Shown: piece after piece, positions 35,852-45,627 of the stretch
How positions within the stretch are numbered: the first letter of the stretch is position 1
Layout of the letters: each line of letters starts with the position of its first letter
Assembly: GCF_000026225.1 (NCBI RefSeq)
Contig: NC_011740.1
Coordinates: forward strand, 310,001 to 374,000
Source of the DNA: Escherichia fergusonii ATCC 35469
GTDB taxonomy: Bacteria > Pseudomonadota > Gammaproteobacteria > Enterobacterales > Enterobacteriaceae
DNA: 64,000 bases
Direction: 5' to 3'
Made by a program: the position numbers and the translations under genes
The notes under the pieces: model-generated
What the model was told of the DNA's origin: nothing
Seen by the model: the letters and a program-made list of their open reading frames with translations, nothing else
The model's database searches: none

Positions 35852-36805
35852 TCAGTCTGCTGTTGCATCAAGCAATGCCCTGGCCGTTAATTCGTCAGTA
35901 ATTAGACCATTAATAAGCCCACTGGCCAGCACCGCCTGGATGGCGGATATTTTCGTTGGCCCACCCGCCAGTGCCACAATATTGTCGCGGCGTTGCAGAT
36001 CCAAAGGAATTGTCATTGTCCTGGCGGTCAAACCATTATCAATTCGTTGACCTTTGGCGGTAAAGAAATGGCCTAAAATCTCGCCTATTGCCCCCGAGGC
36101 TGATATCGCATTAATTTCACTCACGTCGATCATCCCGGCCTCCACCAGCTGAGCTGCGGGTTCCACAGTACCAATCCCCACTAATTTCATTGCGCTACCC
36201 ATTGCCATATCAAACACCTGACGCACACCGTGTTGAGAAAGCATCACTTCTTTGTCTTCAACACTATTGGCGATGAATGGCACGGGCATCATATAAGCCT
36301 GAGCTCCGGTTTTTTCGGCAATGCGATGCATAACATCATGGGGATTGAGGGCGTAATTGCGCGTCAGGCAGCCGAGCAGCGAAACAAAGCGCACCTGATG
36401 GGCATCGATTTGGCGTAGCTGATGAATAGCAGCAGAAAGGGTTCGCCCATGGCCCATTCCTATGGTGATATCAGGATGATTTTTCAGTATGTTGCGAAGG
36501 TAATCCGCGCCTGCCATCCCCAGTGCGCGGACCGGGAGTCCTTCCTCTGCGGTATCCGGCGCCACACAACAAAATGTGAGGCCGAAGCGTTTTGCTAACT
36601 GCGACTCCAGTTCTACGCAGGCTACAATATCACCCTCGATACTGACCTTAACCGCGCCTTCAGATACGGCGCGGGCAATCAGTCGATGCGTTTTCACCGA
36701 TGGCAATCCCAGCCGTTTTGCCACTTCCGCCTGGGTGAGACCGCCAACATAGTGCAGCCATGCCGCACGCAAACTAAGTGTCTCGTCGCTATCCATATAT
36801 TTCAT
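35852..36805 (-). CDS. eryD: SorC-family sugar/polyol-responsive regulator (EryD-like)
   Basis: 317 aa: an N-terminal HTH (LTQAEVAKRLGLPSVKTHRLI, about residues 23-43) and a C-terminal SorC sugar-phosphate-binding domain (GHGRTLSAAIHQLRQ, GMIDVSEINAISASGAIGEI). It resembles EryD, the repressor of the Brucella erythritol operon, from memory. Last gene of the minus-strand set eryA-eryB-eryC-eryD, 26 nt after eryC. Effector unknown here; by analogy erythritol or a phosphorylated intermediate. Confidence 0.65.
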   Translation of the reverse strand: MKYMDSDETLSLRAAWLHYVGGLTQAEVAKRLGLPSVKTHRLIARAVSEGAVKVSIEGDIVACVELESQLAKRFGLTFCCVAPDTAEEGLPVRALGMAGADYLRNILKNHPDITIGMGHGRTLSAAIHQLRQIDAHQVRFVSLLGCLTRNYALNPHDVMHRIAEKTGAQAYMMPVPFIANSVEDKEVMLSQHGVRQVFDMAMGSAMKLVGIGTVEPAAQLVEAGMIDVSEINAISASGAIGEILGHFFTAKGQRIDNGLTARTMTIPLDLQRRDNIVALAGGPTKISAIQAVLASGLINGLITDELTARALLDATAD

Positions 36806-36831
36806 CTCTTGTTCCAGACTTTTTACAGCGT

Positions 36832-37764
36832 TCAGATATTCAAATCCTCAACGCCGGTATCAATATAAGGCGCCCAGTAGGCAACGCTTTCGGCTATTTC
36901 AGCGCAAGTCAGGCTGTCGGTCGGTTCCCGTTCTTTGAAACTCAGTTCCAGGCATATCTCATTATCTTTAGCGCCGCCACGGGCCAGGGCATTCAGTAAC
37001 GCTTCTGGCTGAATGCGACCGTGTTTATTGTACTGAGCAGTAAAGGGGCGGTGCCCACCTTTATCCTGCATACTTTGCTTTATATGAATAATAGGCGAGT
37101 AGCGGGGAACGGCTTGCGCCCAGGCATACGGATCATAATCCCGCGGATCGGGTGAGGTGACATCACCATGATCAATATCTGCCATCATCCACATGGGAAT
37201 GGCAAACGGGGCCGCGCTCAGTCTGTTTTGCAGCGCCAGACAAGCGGGGATGGTTTCACCGAACTCGCGGCCTATACTCATTGGTTCCCAGAAGAGATAT
37301 TTTAATCCGGCAGATTTTGCGTGTTCTGCCACTTCTCCCCAGCAATCAATGGCGATGTTAATCAACGCTTCCCGCTGCTGTGGGTCGTTGTGATCCTGTT
37401 GCGTGAAAATCGCAAACTGTGAACCAATGGCGTCACCGCCAAGTTCAGCCGTGATATCCGCAAAAGTTTTAAACCAGTCGATGTAGTAACGGCGTACTGA
37501 CGCATCCGGATGCCCGAAATGGTTTAGCCGACCATAAGGCCCGGTCATACCGGATGTCACACGTACCCCGGTGGAAAGCTGGGCTTTTTTCATTCGCCGC
37601 AGCATCTGGGCGATCGTCGACGCAGGCCAGCCTGGGTTGATAAATTCATGAGTAAGCTGAATATCCCGAATACGAATTTGCCGGGCAATGGTATTAAGCA
37701 GATCTTCCGGCGTCGCAATCCGGTTAACCAATGGATTGGTATTTAAAGACAAAGAAAGCGCCAT
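36832..37764 (-). CDS. eryC: sugar-phosphate isomerase/epimerase (EryC-like)
   Basis: 310 aa from the ATG at 37764, which has an AGGAGAG ribosome site; the frame runs 60 codons further upstream inside eryB. AP-endonuclease-2-like TIM barrel with metal-site residues in LTHEFINPGW, WEPMSIGREFGE, MMADIDHGD and CLELSFKERE. The segments LSLNTNPLVNR and SGMTGPYGRLNHFGHPD fit my memory of EryC, which in Brucella racemises L-3-tetrulose 4-phosphate. Other tetrulose or pentulose phosphates remain possible. Confidence 0.65.
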   Translation of the reverse strand: MALSLSLNTNPLVNRIATPEDLLNTIARQIRIRDIQLTHEFINPGWPASTIAQMLRRMKKAQLSTGVRVTSGMTGPYGRLNHFGHPDASVRRYYIDWFKTFADITAELGGDAIGSQFAIFTQQDHNDPQQREALINIAIDCWGEVAEHAKSAGLKYLFWEPMSIGREFGETIPACLALQNRLSAAPFAIPMWMMADIDHGDVTSPDPRDYDPYAWAQAVPRYSPIIHIKQSMQDKGGHRPFTAQYNKHGRIQPEALLNALARGGAKDNEICLELSFKEREPTDSLTCAEIAESVAYWAPYIDTGVEDLNI

Positions 37765-37774
37765 TATTCTCTCC

Positions 37775-39298
37775 TTAGCTGGCTTTAGCCTGTAGTGGCG
37801 AATGTCTGGTGGCGGTAAACCATCCGCTAAAGGCCCGTTGCTCATCGTCGCTAAGGTGAAGACCATGCTTGGTCCGTCGCCAAAGAATATCATCCGCCTG
37901 TTTCGCCCACTCTTTTTCGATGAGGTAACGCGCTTCGGCTTCATAAAACAGACCGCCGAAGTGCAGGCCTAACTCCTCAAGGCTCGTAGCTTCCCCTAAC
38001 AGCTGTGGCATCCGCGCGCCATACAGACGGGCGTAATGCTTACACAGATGCTGAGGTAACCAGTTGTAACGGCTTTTCATGGATTGCAGGAAAGTTTCAA
38101 AATCGGCATCGGCTATTTCTCCGCCGGGCAGCACTGCTGTGCGCGTCCAGTCGGCACCCATGTGCGGAAAAAAGGGTTTCAGTTTTTGCAGGGCGTGTTC
38201 CGCCAGTTTACGGAAGGTGGTGATTTTCCCGCCAAACACATGGAGCAACGGCAATTGTTGTTGCTCATCAAGCTCAAACACATAGTCGCGCGTTACTGCC
38301 GAAGGGTTACCTTTGCCATCATCAAACAGTGGCCTGACCCCGGAAAAACGGGTGATGACATCACTGGCGCAGAGCTGAATTTTGAAATAACGATTAATCA
38401 CATCCAGCAGATATTGCTGCTCGCTGTCATCGGCAGTCACGGAGTCAGCATCACCTTCCCAGGGAATATCGGTGGTGCCAATCAGTGCCTTATCGCCTTC
38501 ATACGGGTTAATAAAAATGACGCGTTTATCGTTATTTTGCATCAGGTAGGCTTGCTGACCTTCCCAGAATTTCGGCACGATGATGTGTGAACCTTTCACC
38601 AGACGAACGTTGCGGCTGCTGCGGGTTTGGGTCACCTGGTTGATTATCTCCAGAACCCAGGGGCCAGCCGCATTGACCAGCGCTTTGGCACGCAGCGTCT
38701 GTTGTTCACCAGTTTGAGTGTTTTGTAATGTGATAACCCATGCGTCGGCAGCGCGGTGGGCGGAGATACAACGCGTACGGGTGAGAATAGTGGCTCCGTG
38801 CTCGGCGGCGTCCAGTGCGTTCAGTGAGACCAGTCGCGCATCATCTACCCAGCAGTCGGAATACTCAAACCCTTTGCGATACGCATTTTTGATTGGCGCG
38901 CCTTCCGGATCTTGATGTAAATCGAGGATCCGTGTACCGGGAAGTTTTTTACGCCCACCCAGGTGGTCATATAAGTAAAGCCCCATACGGACAAGCCATG
39001 CCGGACGATCGCCTGGGCTATGCGGAAGGACAAAGCGCATCGGCCAGACAATATGCGGTGCCGCATTTAACAACACTTCGCGTTCGATAAGCGCTTCACG
39101 GACCAGACGAAATTCATAATATTCCAGATAACGTAACCCGCCATGTACCAGCTTGCCGGAACGAGAAGATGTGCCCTGGGCCAGATCGTCCTTTTCACAC
39201 ATGGCGACAGATAGCCCGCGCCCGGCGGCATCACGTGCGATACCCGCACCGTTGATGCCACCGCCAATAACAAACAGATCAAGAATCTTTTCACTCAT
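37775..39298 (-). CDS. eryB: GlpD-like FAD-dependent polyol-phosphate dehydrogenase (EryB-like)
   Basis: 507 aa from the ATG at 39298, chosen because TGGAG lies just before it; an ATG four codons upstream is also in frame. FAD-binding start LDLFVIGGGINGAGIARDAAGRG and the GlpA/GlpD signature (SSRSGKLVHGGLRYLE) are clear. Housekeeping GlpD acts on glycerol 3-phosphate; the company of an EryA-type kinase and an EryC-type isomerase points to erythritol 4-phosphate oxidation, feeding electrons to the quinone pool. Confidence 0.65.
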   Translation of the reverse strand: MSEKILDLFVIGGGINGAGIARDAAGRGLSVAMCEKDDLAQGTSSRSGKLVHGGLRYLEYYEFRLVREALIEREVLLNAAPHIVWPMRFVLPHSPGDRPAWLVRMGLYLYDHLGGRKKLPGTRILDLHQDPEGAPIKNAYRKGFEYSDCWVDDARLVSLNALDAAEHGATILTRTRCISAHRAADAWVITLQNTQTGEQQTLRAKALVNAAGPWVLEIINQVTQTRSSRNVRLVKGSHIIVPKFWEGQQAYLMQNNDKRVIFINPYEGDKALIGTTDIPWEGDADSVTADDSEQQYLLDVINRYFKIQLCASDVITRFSGVRPLFDDGKGNPSAVTRDYVFELDEQQQLPLLHVFGGKITTFRKLAEHALQKLKPFFPHMGADWTRTAVLPGGEIADADFETFLQSMKSRYNWLPQHLCKHYARLYGARMPQLLGEATSLEELGLHFGGLFYEAEARYLIEKEWAKQADDILWRRTKHGLHLSDDEQRAFSGWFTATRHSPLQAKAS

Positions 39299-39318
39299 GG
39301 CTGACTCCATAAATCAAA

Positions 39319-40881
39319 TTAACATGCGGCTGACGGGGGATTTAATACATTCCAGGCTGGTGGCAGTTCGCGGCGAAGTTGCTGGTAGCAGTTAAATAAA
39401 TGCTGGTAACGGTCAGTCAGCGCGGAAGATGGGGGTTCAGGGGCATCGAGAAGCGGTGTTACCCATGTTGCAATGCACTGTTCCATGGAGGGATACGCGC
39501 CGATAGCGACGGCAGCCATCATTGCCGCTCCGGCGGCACCCGCTTCTTCACGTTTGCTGCTGCGAACTGGCACGCCAAGGCAGGCTGATAGCACCTGACG
39601 AAGCTGTGGCGAACGAATCGCGCCACCGGTAAGACGTAATTCGCCGGGCAATTGCTCACCCATTGCCAGATAACAATCCCGTGCGGCAAAGCCGATCCCT
39701 TCAATGACGGCGCGAACCAGATCCGCAAAACCGTGGCTATAACTCAGGCCAACTAAACTTGCCCTCGCATTCGCATTGACGAAAGGCCCACGTTCCCCGG
39801 CTTCGGAAATATAGGGGTGATACAGCAAGGCACCGGGTTTTGCCTCACTGAGCCAGCGATCAAGATGCTGGACCAGTCTGGCGTGGCTGACTTCGCAACC
39901 AAAGCTTGCCAACAGCTCACTGGCGACATGTAATAGCCAGTCGAGATTAAGGGTCGATGCCATATTGGTTTGCACCTGGGTGACATAACCAGGGCAGGGC
40001 AGTTGAATGACATACCCTGTTTGCTCACTGTTAAGCCACACGTTGTCGGTCGATACGCTACGAAGATGCACGCCTGTTGAGCCGACAATCGAACAGGCGG
40101 TATTTGCCTCGCCGGTATGTACGCCTGCTCCCAGCGCCGTCATCACCATATCGACATAACCCAGACTGACGGGCGTCCCGGCGCGTAGCCCGGTAAGCGC
40201 CGCGGCCTCTTTGGTTAACGCGTGGGTGATGTTACTGCCGTCGATAATCTCAGGCAGAAGATGGTGACGATGCTCAAGCCCCAGCGCCGCAATAACCAGA
40301 TCGTCATAGCGTTGGTGGCGAAAATTACCAAAGGTAAAACTGGCTTCGGAAGGATCGGTCGCCCGGATACCCGTTAAATTCAGATACAGCCAGTCTTTGC
40401 AATGGAGCGCCACCTCGCTGTTGTCCAGCAACTGCGGATAAAAGCGGTCCATATGCGCCATCTGCGCACTTTGCTGACAGGTATTTAACCCTGTTCCCGT
40501 TGCTTCAAAGCGTGCACGCGCCAGCGGTGAGCGCGAAAGAGTCTCAACGGTAGGCGCGGCGCGGGCGTCCAGCCAAATCCAGGCGTCATCGACCGGGCGG
40601 TTTTGGTGGCCCACCAGCCAGGTGCCGTCGCCTTGCCCGGTGACAGCAATCGCAACCACACGCTCAGCCAGATTTTCCACACGTTCAGCAAGTTTGCGGA
40701 TAGACACCACGGCATCCTGCCAGGTCTGTTCCATGGACTGTTGCGCTGCGCCGCCCGCACTGCGTGAATAGCTATTGCGTACGGAAGCGCACTCTATTTG
40801 TTCACCCTCAAGATCAAACGCCACGGCCTTTACGACTGAAGTGCCGGAGTCCAGCCCAAGAATGATGTCACGATTATCCAT
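39319..40881 (-). CDS. eryA: FGGY-family polyol kinase (EryA-like)
   Basis: 520 aa, with the FGGY ATPase start ILGLDSGTSVVKAVAFD and the C-terminal GGAIRSPQLRQVLSACLG / EEAGAAGAAMMAA signature. Length fits EryA, which phosphorylates erythritol. First gene of the minus-strand operon, transcribed away from the ABC transporter genes. Kinase specificity cannot be read from sequence; xylulokinase-like or other polyol kinases are alternatives. Confidence 0.65.
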   Translation of the reverse strand: MDNRDIILGLDSGTSVVKAVAFDLEGEQIECASVRNSYSRSAGGAAQQSMEQTWQDAVVSIRKLAERVENLAERVVAIAVTGQGDGTWLVGHQNRPVDDAWIWLDARAAPTVETLSRSPLARARFEATGTGLNTCQQSAQMAHMDRFYPQLLDNSEVALHCKDWLYLNLTGIRATDPSEASFTFGNFRHQRYDDLVIAALGLEHRHHLLPEIIDGSNITHALTKEAAALTGLRAGTPVSLGYVDMVMTALGAGVHTGEANTACSIVGSTGVHLRSVSTDNVWLNSEQTGYVIQLPCPGYVTQVQTNMASTLNLDWLLHVASELLASFGCEVSHARLVQHLDRWLSEAKPGALLYHPYISEAGERGPFVNANARASLVGLSYSHGFADLVRAVIEGIGFAARDCYLAMGEQLPGELRLTGGAIRSPQLRQVLSACLGVPVRSSKREEAGAAGAAMMAAVAIGAYPSMEQCIATWVTPLLDAPEPPSSALTDRYQHLFNCYQQLRRELPPAWNVLNPPSAAC

Positions 40882-41287
40882 CGATGCCTCTGTTATCAGG
40901 TTGACCGCAGTGGTTGCAAAAATAGTTGTTAATTACGTGTAACTTTTATTGAGTAATAACGTTACTTAACATTTATCACAAACTTAACATTACTGGTGAA
41001 TTATTTTTCTTAAGTGGGAATAAATTTCACTCAGGAGAGCGGGCTGGATCACAAATTTGCCGCGTTAAGCCGATTATTTCCGCTAGTGAGCCGCCGTGTT
41101 ATGGGGAGTCTGATGAAATGTTTATGAGATAAAAATGTTAGATCCAGATCGCGCTATCGATAAAAACAAACGTCTTGCAGTTGACAACCAGGCAACAAAC
41201 GAACAATTCTCATCACATATAGTTATCTTATCTATAACATTGGGTCGGGACAATACGCCTGTGCCAACTGTCTGTGAGGTCAACATT
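40882..41287. promoter_or_regulatory. divergent control region between eryA and the importer genes
   Basis: 406 nt between divergent operons, AT-rich, no convincing gene. It holds several inverted repeats: AGTAA-TAACG-TTACT at 40952-40966, with the 8-bp palindrome TAACGTTA inside it, TTACGTGTAA at 40933-40942, and GTTAT/ATAAC around 41222. These are candidate operators for the SorC or DeoR regulator of the cluster. An in-frame extension of the next gene into this region (from 41135) lacks a ribosome site. Confidence 0.5.
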
Positions 41288-41941
41288 ATGTCTGGTGTTT
41301 CCGCACTTGCTTCTCAACATTCACGTCGTCGCGCCAGGCGCTTTACGGTTATTGGCATCGTGATTGTCGCGGTATTTATTGCAATGGCCGCCGATACAAA
41401 GGTGGTCAAAATAAGTGAGCAACAGACTGAAAAAGAAGGGATTTTTTCCGCTGAGATCTATGGAGATAAAACTTTTCCCGGCGTTAAAAGCAGCATCGAA
41501 TCCCGAGCGGTGGATGCCACGCAACTCGCCGAAGCGCTAAAAACGAATCAACCCGAGGCCGTCAAAAAATATGGCGTTGGTTCGACGTTACCGGTGATCC
41601 CGGTGCGCTTTGAGGGGCTGGTGGGAGAGGGCAAATCCGGTATTTATAACATTCACGTGGAAGGTTTCCCTGAAGATGTGAAATTACGCCTGCAAACTGG
41701 CCCGGTATTAACCGGCACGGAATTACGTGATGCCACCGGGGAGATTCATTTTGGCGATTTCACTAACCAGATCGAATATCAAAATGCGGGGGCCGCGCTT
41801 AACCGGACATTAAAAAATACGCTGCTGGATAAGTTAGATCGCGAAACGCTGCCGGGTAAAAATATCACTGTGGTTGGTGTATTTCGTCTGTTAACTCCAG
41901 GCAACTGGTTAGTTGTTCCTGTTAGTCTGGAGGCGAAATGA
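41288..41941 (+). CDS. DUF2291 protein of a sugar ABC importer cluster
   Basis: 217 aa from the ATG at 41288, which follows GTGAGGTC. One N-terminal membrane segment (RRFTVIGIVIVAVFIAMAA, about residues 19-37) and a periplasmic domain. DUF2291 proteins are commonly encoded beside RbsABC-type importers; their function is not established. The stop overlaps the ATPase start (ATGA). Confidence 0.7.
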   Translation: MSGVSALASQHSRRRARRFTVIGIVIVAVFIAMAADTKVVKISEQQTEKEGIFSAEIYGDKTFPGVKSSIESRAVDATQLAEALKTNQPEAVKKYGVGSTLPVIPVRFEGLVGEGKSGIYNIHVEGFPEDVKLRLQTGPVLTGTELRDATGEIHFGDFTNQIEYQNAGAALNRTLKNTLLDKLDRETLPGKNITVVGVFRLLTPGNWLVVPVSLEAK

Positions 41942-43482
41942 AACAGCTAAAATTACATCCCGCATTGACGAAAGGTGAAATTATTCTTTCTGCCCGCAAT
42001 GTCAGTAAGGTTTATGGCTCCACGCATGCGCTGAAAGGCGTTAACTTTGATATCCGACGCGGCGAAGTGACGACCTTATTTGGTGAAAATGGGGCCGGTA
42101 AATCGACACTGATGAAAATTCTTTCCGGCATTATTACCCCCAGCAGCGGTGAGATTGTCCTTAATGGTGAAGTCAAAATATTCGACTCTGCCAACGATGC
42201 GCGAAATAACGGTATTTCTATTATTCATCAGGAGTTAAATCTCGCCCCGAATATGAATGTGCGCGATAACATTTTTATCGGGCGGGAAATCATAACCTCG
42301 GGCGTGGTGGATTATGCCGAAGAATATCGCATCACCGAATTTTTGATGCGTTCCCTGGAAGAAGATATTGATCCGCTAACACCAGTGGAAAACCTTCGCC
42401 TCGGGCAGCAACAAATCGTCGAAATTGCCCGCGCGTTGTCGGTGAATTCGCAAATCCTCATTATGGATGAACCGACATCGGCGCTGAGTGCGGCGGAAGT
42501 CGATGTGTTATTCCAGGTTATCCGCGATCTCACCAGCCACGGCGTTGCCATTGTTTATATCTCTCACCACCTTGAAGAAGCGCTGGAAATTACCGACCGG
42601 GCCGTTGTACTGCGCGATGGCGTGATGACGGCGTATGCACGGCGCAATGAGATCGATCTCGACTGGATTGTGCACAACATGGTTGGTGAGCACTTTGACC
42701 TGGGATCGCCGCCCGAAGGCTATGCGTTCGGGTCGCCTGCGCTGGCAATTAACGGCCTGACGGTGAAGGGGAAAGCAGGAATTCGGCTTGTCGATAACCT
42801 CTCGCTGGATGTTCGGGCCGGAGAAATTGTCTGTATTTATGGCCTGATGGGGGCCGGACGCACGGAGCTTATGGAGTGCGTTGCGGGGCGTTTATCCCAA
42901 TCTTCCGGCACCATTCTTCTTGAAGATCAGGATGTTTCCTCTCTCTCCATCTCACAGCGTATCGCCAGTGGGCTGGCTTTAGTGCCGGAAGATCGCCAGC
43001 GAGACGGCTTAGTCCAGACAATGAGCGTGGGCGAAAACCTGACGCTTTCCAGCATTAACACCTTTATTCGCGGGCTGATGTTATCGGCACGAAAGGAAAA
43101 GCAGCTCATCGCGGACAGCATTCGTACCGTAACCGTCAAAACGGCGGGGGGAGAGGCGGCAATCGGTTCTCTTTCTGGCGGCAATCAACAAAAAGTGGTC
43201 ATAGGCAAAATGTTAGCCACCAATCCGAAGGTGATTTTATTAGATGAACCCAGTCGGGGAATCGACATTGGGGCAAAAGCGGAAGTTTTCCGTTTACTGG
43301 CGGAAAACGCCAGAAAAGGCTTAGCCGTGATCTATTCCACATCAGAAGTCGGTGAGTGTCTGAGTATTGCTCACCGGGTGGTGGTGATGAGTAAAGGACG
43401 CATTTCGGCAGTGTTTGATTCCGGGGTAAGCAAAGAGCGCATCATGGCGGCTTCCGGTGAGTCCGTGGTGGCACAACAATGA
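41938..43482 (+). CDS. sugar/polyol ABC transporter ATPase (two domains)
   Basis: 514 aa RbsA/MglA-type protein with two fused ABC domains. Domain 1 has Walker A GENGAGKST, signature LRLGQQQIVEIA and Walker B ILIMDEPTSALS. Domain 2 has the degenerate P-loop GLMGAGRTE and the signature LSGGNQQKVVIGK with LLDEPSRGIDIGAK. It corresponds to EryE of ery loci by context. It overlaps its neighbours on both sides. Confidence 0.9.
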   Translation: MKQLKLHPALTKGEIILSARNVSKVYGSTHALKGVNFDIRRGEVTTLFGENGAGKSTLMKILSGIITPSSGEIVLNGEVKIFDSANDARNNGISIIHQELNLAPNMNVRDNIFIGREIITSGVVDYAEEYRITEFLMRSLEEDIDPLTPVENLRLGQQQIVEIARALSVNSQILIMDEPTSALSAAEVDVLFQVIRDLTSHGVAIVYISHHLEEALEITDRAVVLRDGVMTAYARRNEIDLDWIVHNMVGEHFDLGSPPEGYAFGSPALAINGLTVKGKAGIRLVDNLSLDVRAGEIVCIYGLMGAGRTELMECVAGRLSQSSGTILLEDQDVSSLSISQRIASGLALVPEDRQRDGLVQTMSVGENLTLSSINTFIRGLMLSARKEKQLIADSIRTVTVKTAGGEAAIGSLSGGNQQKVVIGKMLATNPKVILLDEPSRGIDIGAKAEVFRLLAENARKGLAVIYSTSEVGECLSIAHRVVVMSKGRISAVFDSGVSKERIMAASGESVVAQQ

Positions 43483-43499
43483 AAACGGGAGCGAAAACC

Positions 43500-44555
43500 A
43501 TGACAGACAGAACCCAGTCGCTGGCGGACATTCAGCCAGAGATAAAACTACGCACCAAAAAAGGCCCAGGGCTTGCGCATATCCTGCTTGAAGGCCGCGC
43601 ATTTATCGCCTTACTGGTGATTATTGCGGTGTTTTCATCACTCTCGCCAAATTACTTTAGCGGCGCAAATTTCCTGACGATGGCCTCGCATGTGGCGATT
43701 TTCGGCCTGCCAGCCATTGGTATGCTGCTGGTGATCCTTAATGGCGGTATCGATCTCTCGGTTGGCTCCACGCTCGGGCTGGCGGGAGTATGTGCCGGTT
43801 TCATGATGCAGGGGATCAATATTGAAGCGCTGGGCGTCGTGCTTTATCTCCCGGTCTGGGCAGTTGCGATTCTGACACTTGCCGTCGGCGCACTGGTGGG
43901 GCTGGTCAACGGGATATTGATTGCATGGTGTCGGGTACCTGCTTTCGTGGCAACGCTCGGATCTTTATATGTCGCCCGTGGCATTGCTTTACTCATTACT
44001 AACGGCCTGACCTACAACAAGCTCTCGGGCAGTGAATCTCTGGGAAATACCGGTTTTGACTGGTTAGGATTTAATCGAATCTTCACCGTGCCGATTGGCG
44101 TATTGATTCTGGGGATCGTCGCGCTGGCCTGTGGTTTTTTGTTGAGCAAAACGGCGTTTGGTCGTTGGCTTTATGCCTCTGGTGGTAACGAACGCGCGGC
44201 GGAGCTGTCGGGCGTTCCGGTGAAACGCGTCAAAATCAGCGTCTACGTCCTTTCCGGGATCTGCGCTGCCATGGCCGGACTGGTGCTTTCGTCTCAGCTA
44301 ACCTCTGCCGGTCCGACGGCAGGCACGACTTACGAACTTACCGCCATTGCTGCCGTTGTGATCGGTGGGGCTGCGCTGACCGGCGGGCGTGGCAACGTGC
44401 GCGGCACACTTCTCGGCGCTTTTGTTATCGGTTTTCTCTCTGACGGTCTGGTCATTATTGGTGTGTCTGCGTATTGGCAGACCGTATTCACGGGAGCGGT
44501 GATTGTTCTGGCAGTGCTGCTCAACACCCTGCAATACGGTCGTCGGGGGCGTTAG
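43500..44555 (+). CDS. sugar/polyol ABC transporter permease
   Basis: About 351 aa from the ATG at 43500, preceded by GGGAGCG at good spacing; an ATG at 43479, overlapping the ATPase stop, is an alternative. RbsC-family permease with eight or more hydrophobic segments and the conserved cytoplasmic-loop motif (NERAAELSGVPVKRVK). Substrate by context: erythritol or a related polyol. Confidence 0.88.
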   Translation: MTDRTQSLADIQPEIKLRTKKGPGLAHILLEGRAFIALLVIIAVFSSLSPNYFSGANFLTMASHVAIFGLPAIGMLLVILNGGIDLSVGSTLGLAGVCAGFMMQGINIEALGVVLYLPVWAVAILTLAVGALVGLVNGILIAWCRVPAFVATLGSLYVARGIALLITNGLTYNKLSGSESLGNTGFDWLGFNRIFTVPIGVLILGIVALACGFLLSKTAFGRWLYASGGNERAAELSGVPVKRVKISVYVLSGICAAMAGLVLSSQLTSAGPTAGTTYELTAIAAVVIGGAALTGGRGNVRGTLLGAFVIGFLSDGLVIIGVSAYWQTVFTGAVIVLAVLLNTLQYGRRGR

Positions 44556-44641
44556 TGAGTTTTTATCCAGCACGGAACCCGGTTGTATCCGTTCTGAAAT
44601 CGTTCCAAAACTTTACCCTAAAATAACGGAGCAACAACGCT

Positions 44642-45592
44642 ATGTATAACAAAAGTAGACGTTTTATTCTGGCTGCAACCACCGTGGTGATGACCGCCTT
44701 CGCCACGCCAGTCTGGGCGGAAGGGCTGATGACCATTATCGTTAACGATCCTTCTAACCCTTACTGGCTAACGGAAGGGGACGTTGCGCAAAAAACGGCA
44801 GAAAAAATGGGTTATACCGCCAAGGTTAGTGCGCATAAAGGCGATACCAACACCGAAAGCCAACTGATCGACACGGCAATTACCAATAAATCCAAAGCGA
44901 TTATTCTCGATCCGGCTAACGCAGATGGATCAATCGGATCGGTGAAAAAAGCGATCGCCGCCAATATTCCGGTGTTTGTGATTAATGCTGAACTGAATCA
45001 AAGCGGGCTGGCGAAGGCACAGTTGGTTTCTAACAACGCACAAGGCGCGGCGTTAGCGGCCCAGCAATGGGTGCAACTGGTGGGCGATAACGGTGATTAT
45101 GTAGAACTGAAAGGGCCACCTTCAGACAATAACTCCGCAACCCGCGCTAACGGTTTTGAAACGGTACTTAGCCAGTATCCTGATTTGAAGAAATCCGGGT
45201 CGGAGGTAGCAAACTGGGACCGCACTCAGGGATACAACAAGATGCAATCACTGTTACAGGCAAATCCCAATGTGAAAGGGGTGATTAGCGGTAACGATGA
45301 AATGGCATTAGGGGCAATAGCGGCACTGAAAGAAGCCGGAAAATTGAAAGGGGTAACGGTCGGCGGCTTTGATGGTTCGCCAGATGCCGTTGATGCGGTA
45401 AAAGACGGCACACTGGCTTATACCGTTATGCAGCCAGTTGCCACGTTTGCGGCAAAAGCCATTGAACAGGCTGACACTTTCCTCAAAACCGGCAAAACAG
45501 GCGCGTCATCCGAGAAACAGTTATTTGACTGTATTTTAATCACTAAAGAGAACGCAGCTAAAATTACGGCACCGTTTATGTTGTCAGAATAG
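44642..45592 (+). CDS. periplasmic sugar/polyol-binding protein
   Basis: 316 aa with a signal peptide (residues 1-26, RRFILAATTVVMTAFATPVWA). Type 1 periplasmic-binding fold like RbsB, with IIVNDPSNPYWLTEGD at the start of the mature part and VISGNDEMALGAIAAL in the second lobe. Substrate-capturing part of the DUF2291/ATPase/permease importer, 86 nt downstream of the permease. Confidence 0.9.
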   Translation: MYNKSRRFILAATTVVMTAFATPVWAEGLMTIIVNDPSNPYWLTEGDVAQKTAEKMGYTAKVSAHKGDTNTESQLIDTAITNKSKAIILDPANADGSIGSVKKAIAANIPVFVINAELNQSGLAKAQLVSNNAQGAALAAQQWVQLVGDNGDYVELKGPPSDNNSATRANGFETVLSQYPDLKKSGSEVANWDRTQGYNKMQSLLQANPNVKGVISGNDEMALGAIAALKEAGKLKGVTVGGFDGSPDAVDAVKDGTLAYTVMQPVATFAAKAIEQADTFLKTGKTGASSEKQLFDCILITKENAAKITAPFMLSE

Positions 45593-45605
45593 TGCCGTGA
45601 CCCGC

Positions 45606-45627
45606 GGGGGCGTTTTCGCCCCCCTTT
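45606..45627 (+). terminator. hairpin after the binding-protein gene
   Basis: GGGGGCG (45606-45612), TTTT loop, CGCCCCC (45617-45623), then CTTT. It lies 14 nt after the stop of the binding protein and before the DeoR gene, so it is likely a partial terminator. It also argues against the longer DeoR start at 45597. Confidence 0.6.

Noticed and set aside
41135..41287. Longer start for the DUF2291 gene at 41135
   Set aside because: No ribosome site, the added 51 residues look non-coding, and they fill the divergent control region; the ATG at 41288 places the membrane segment at the N-terminus.
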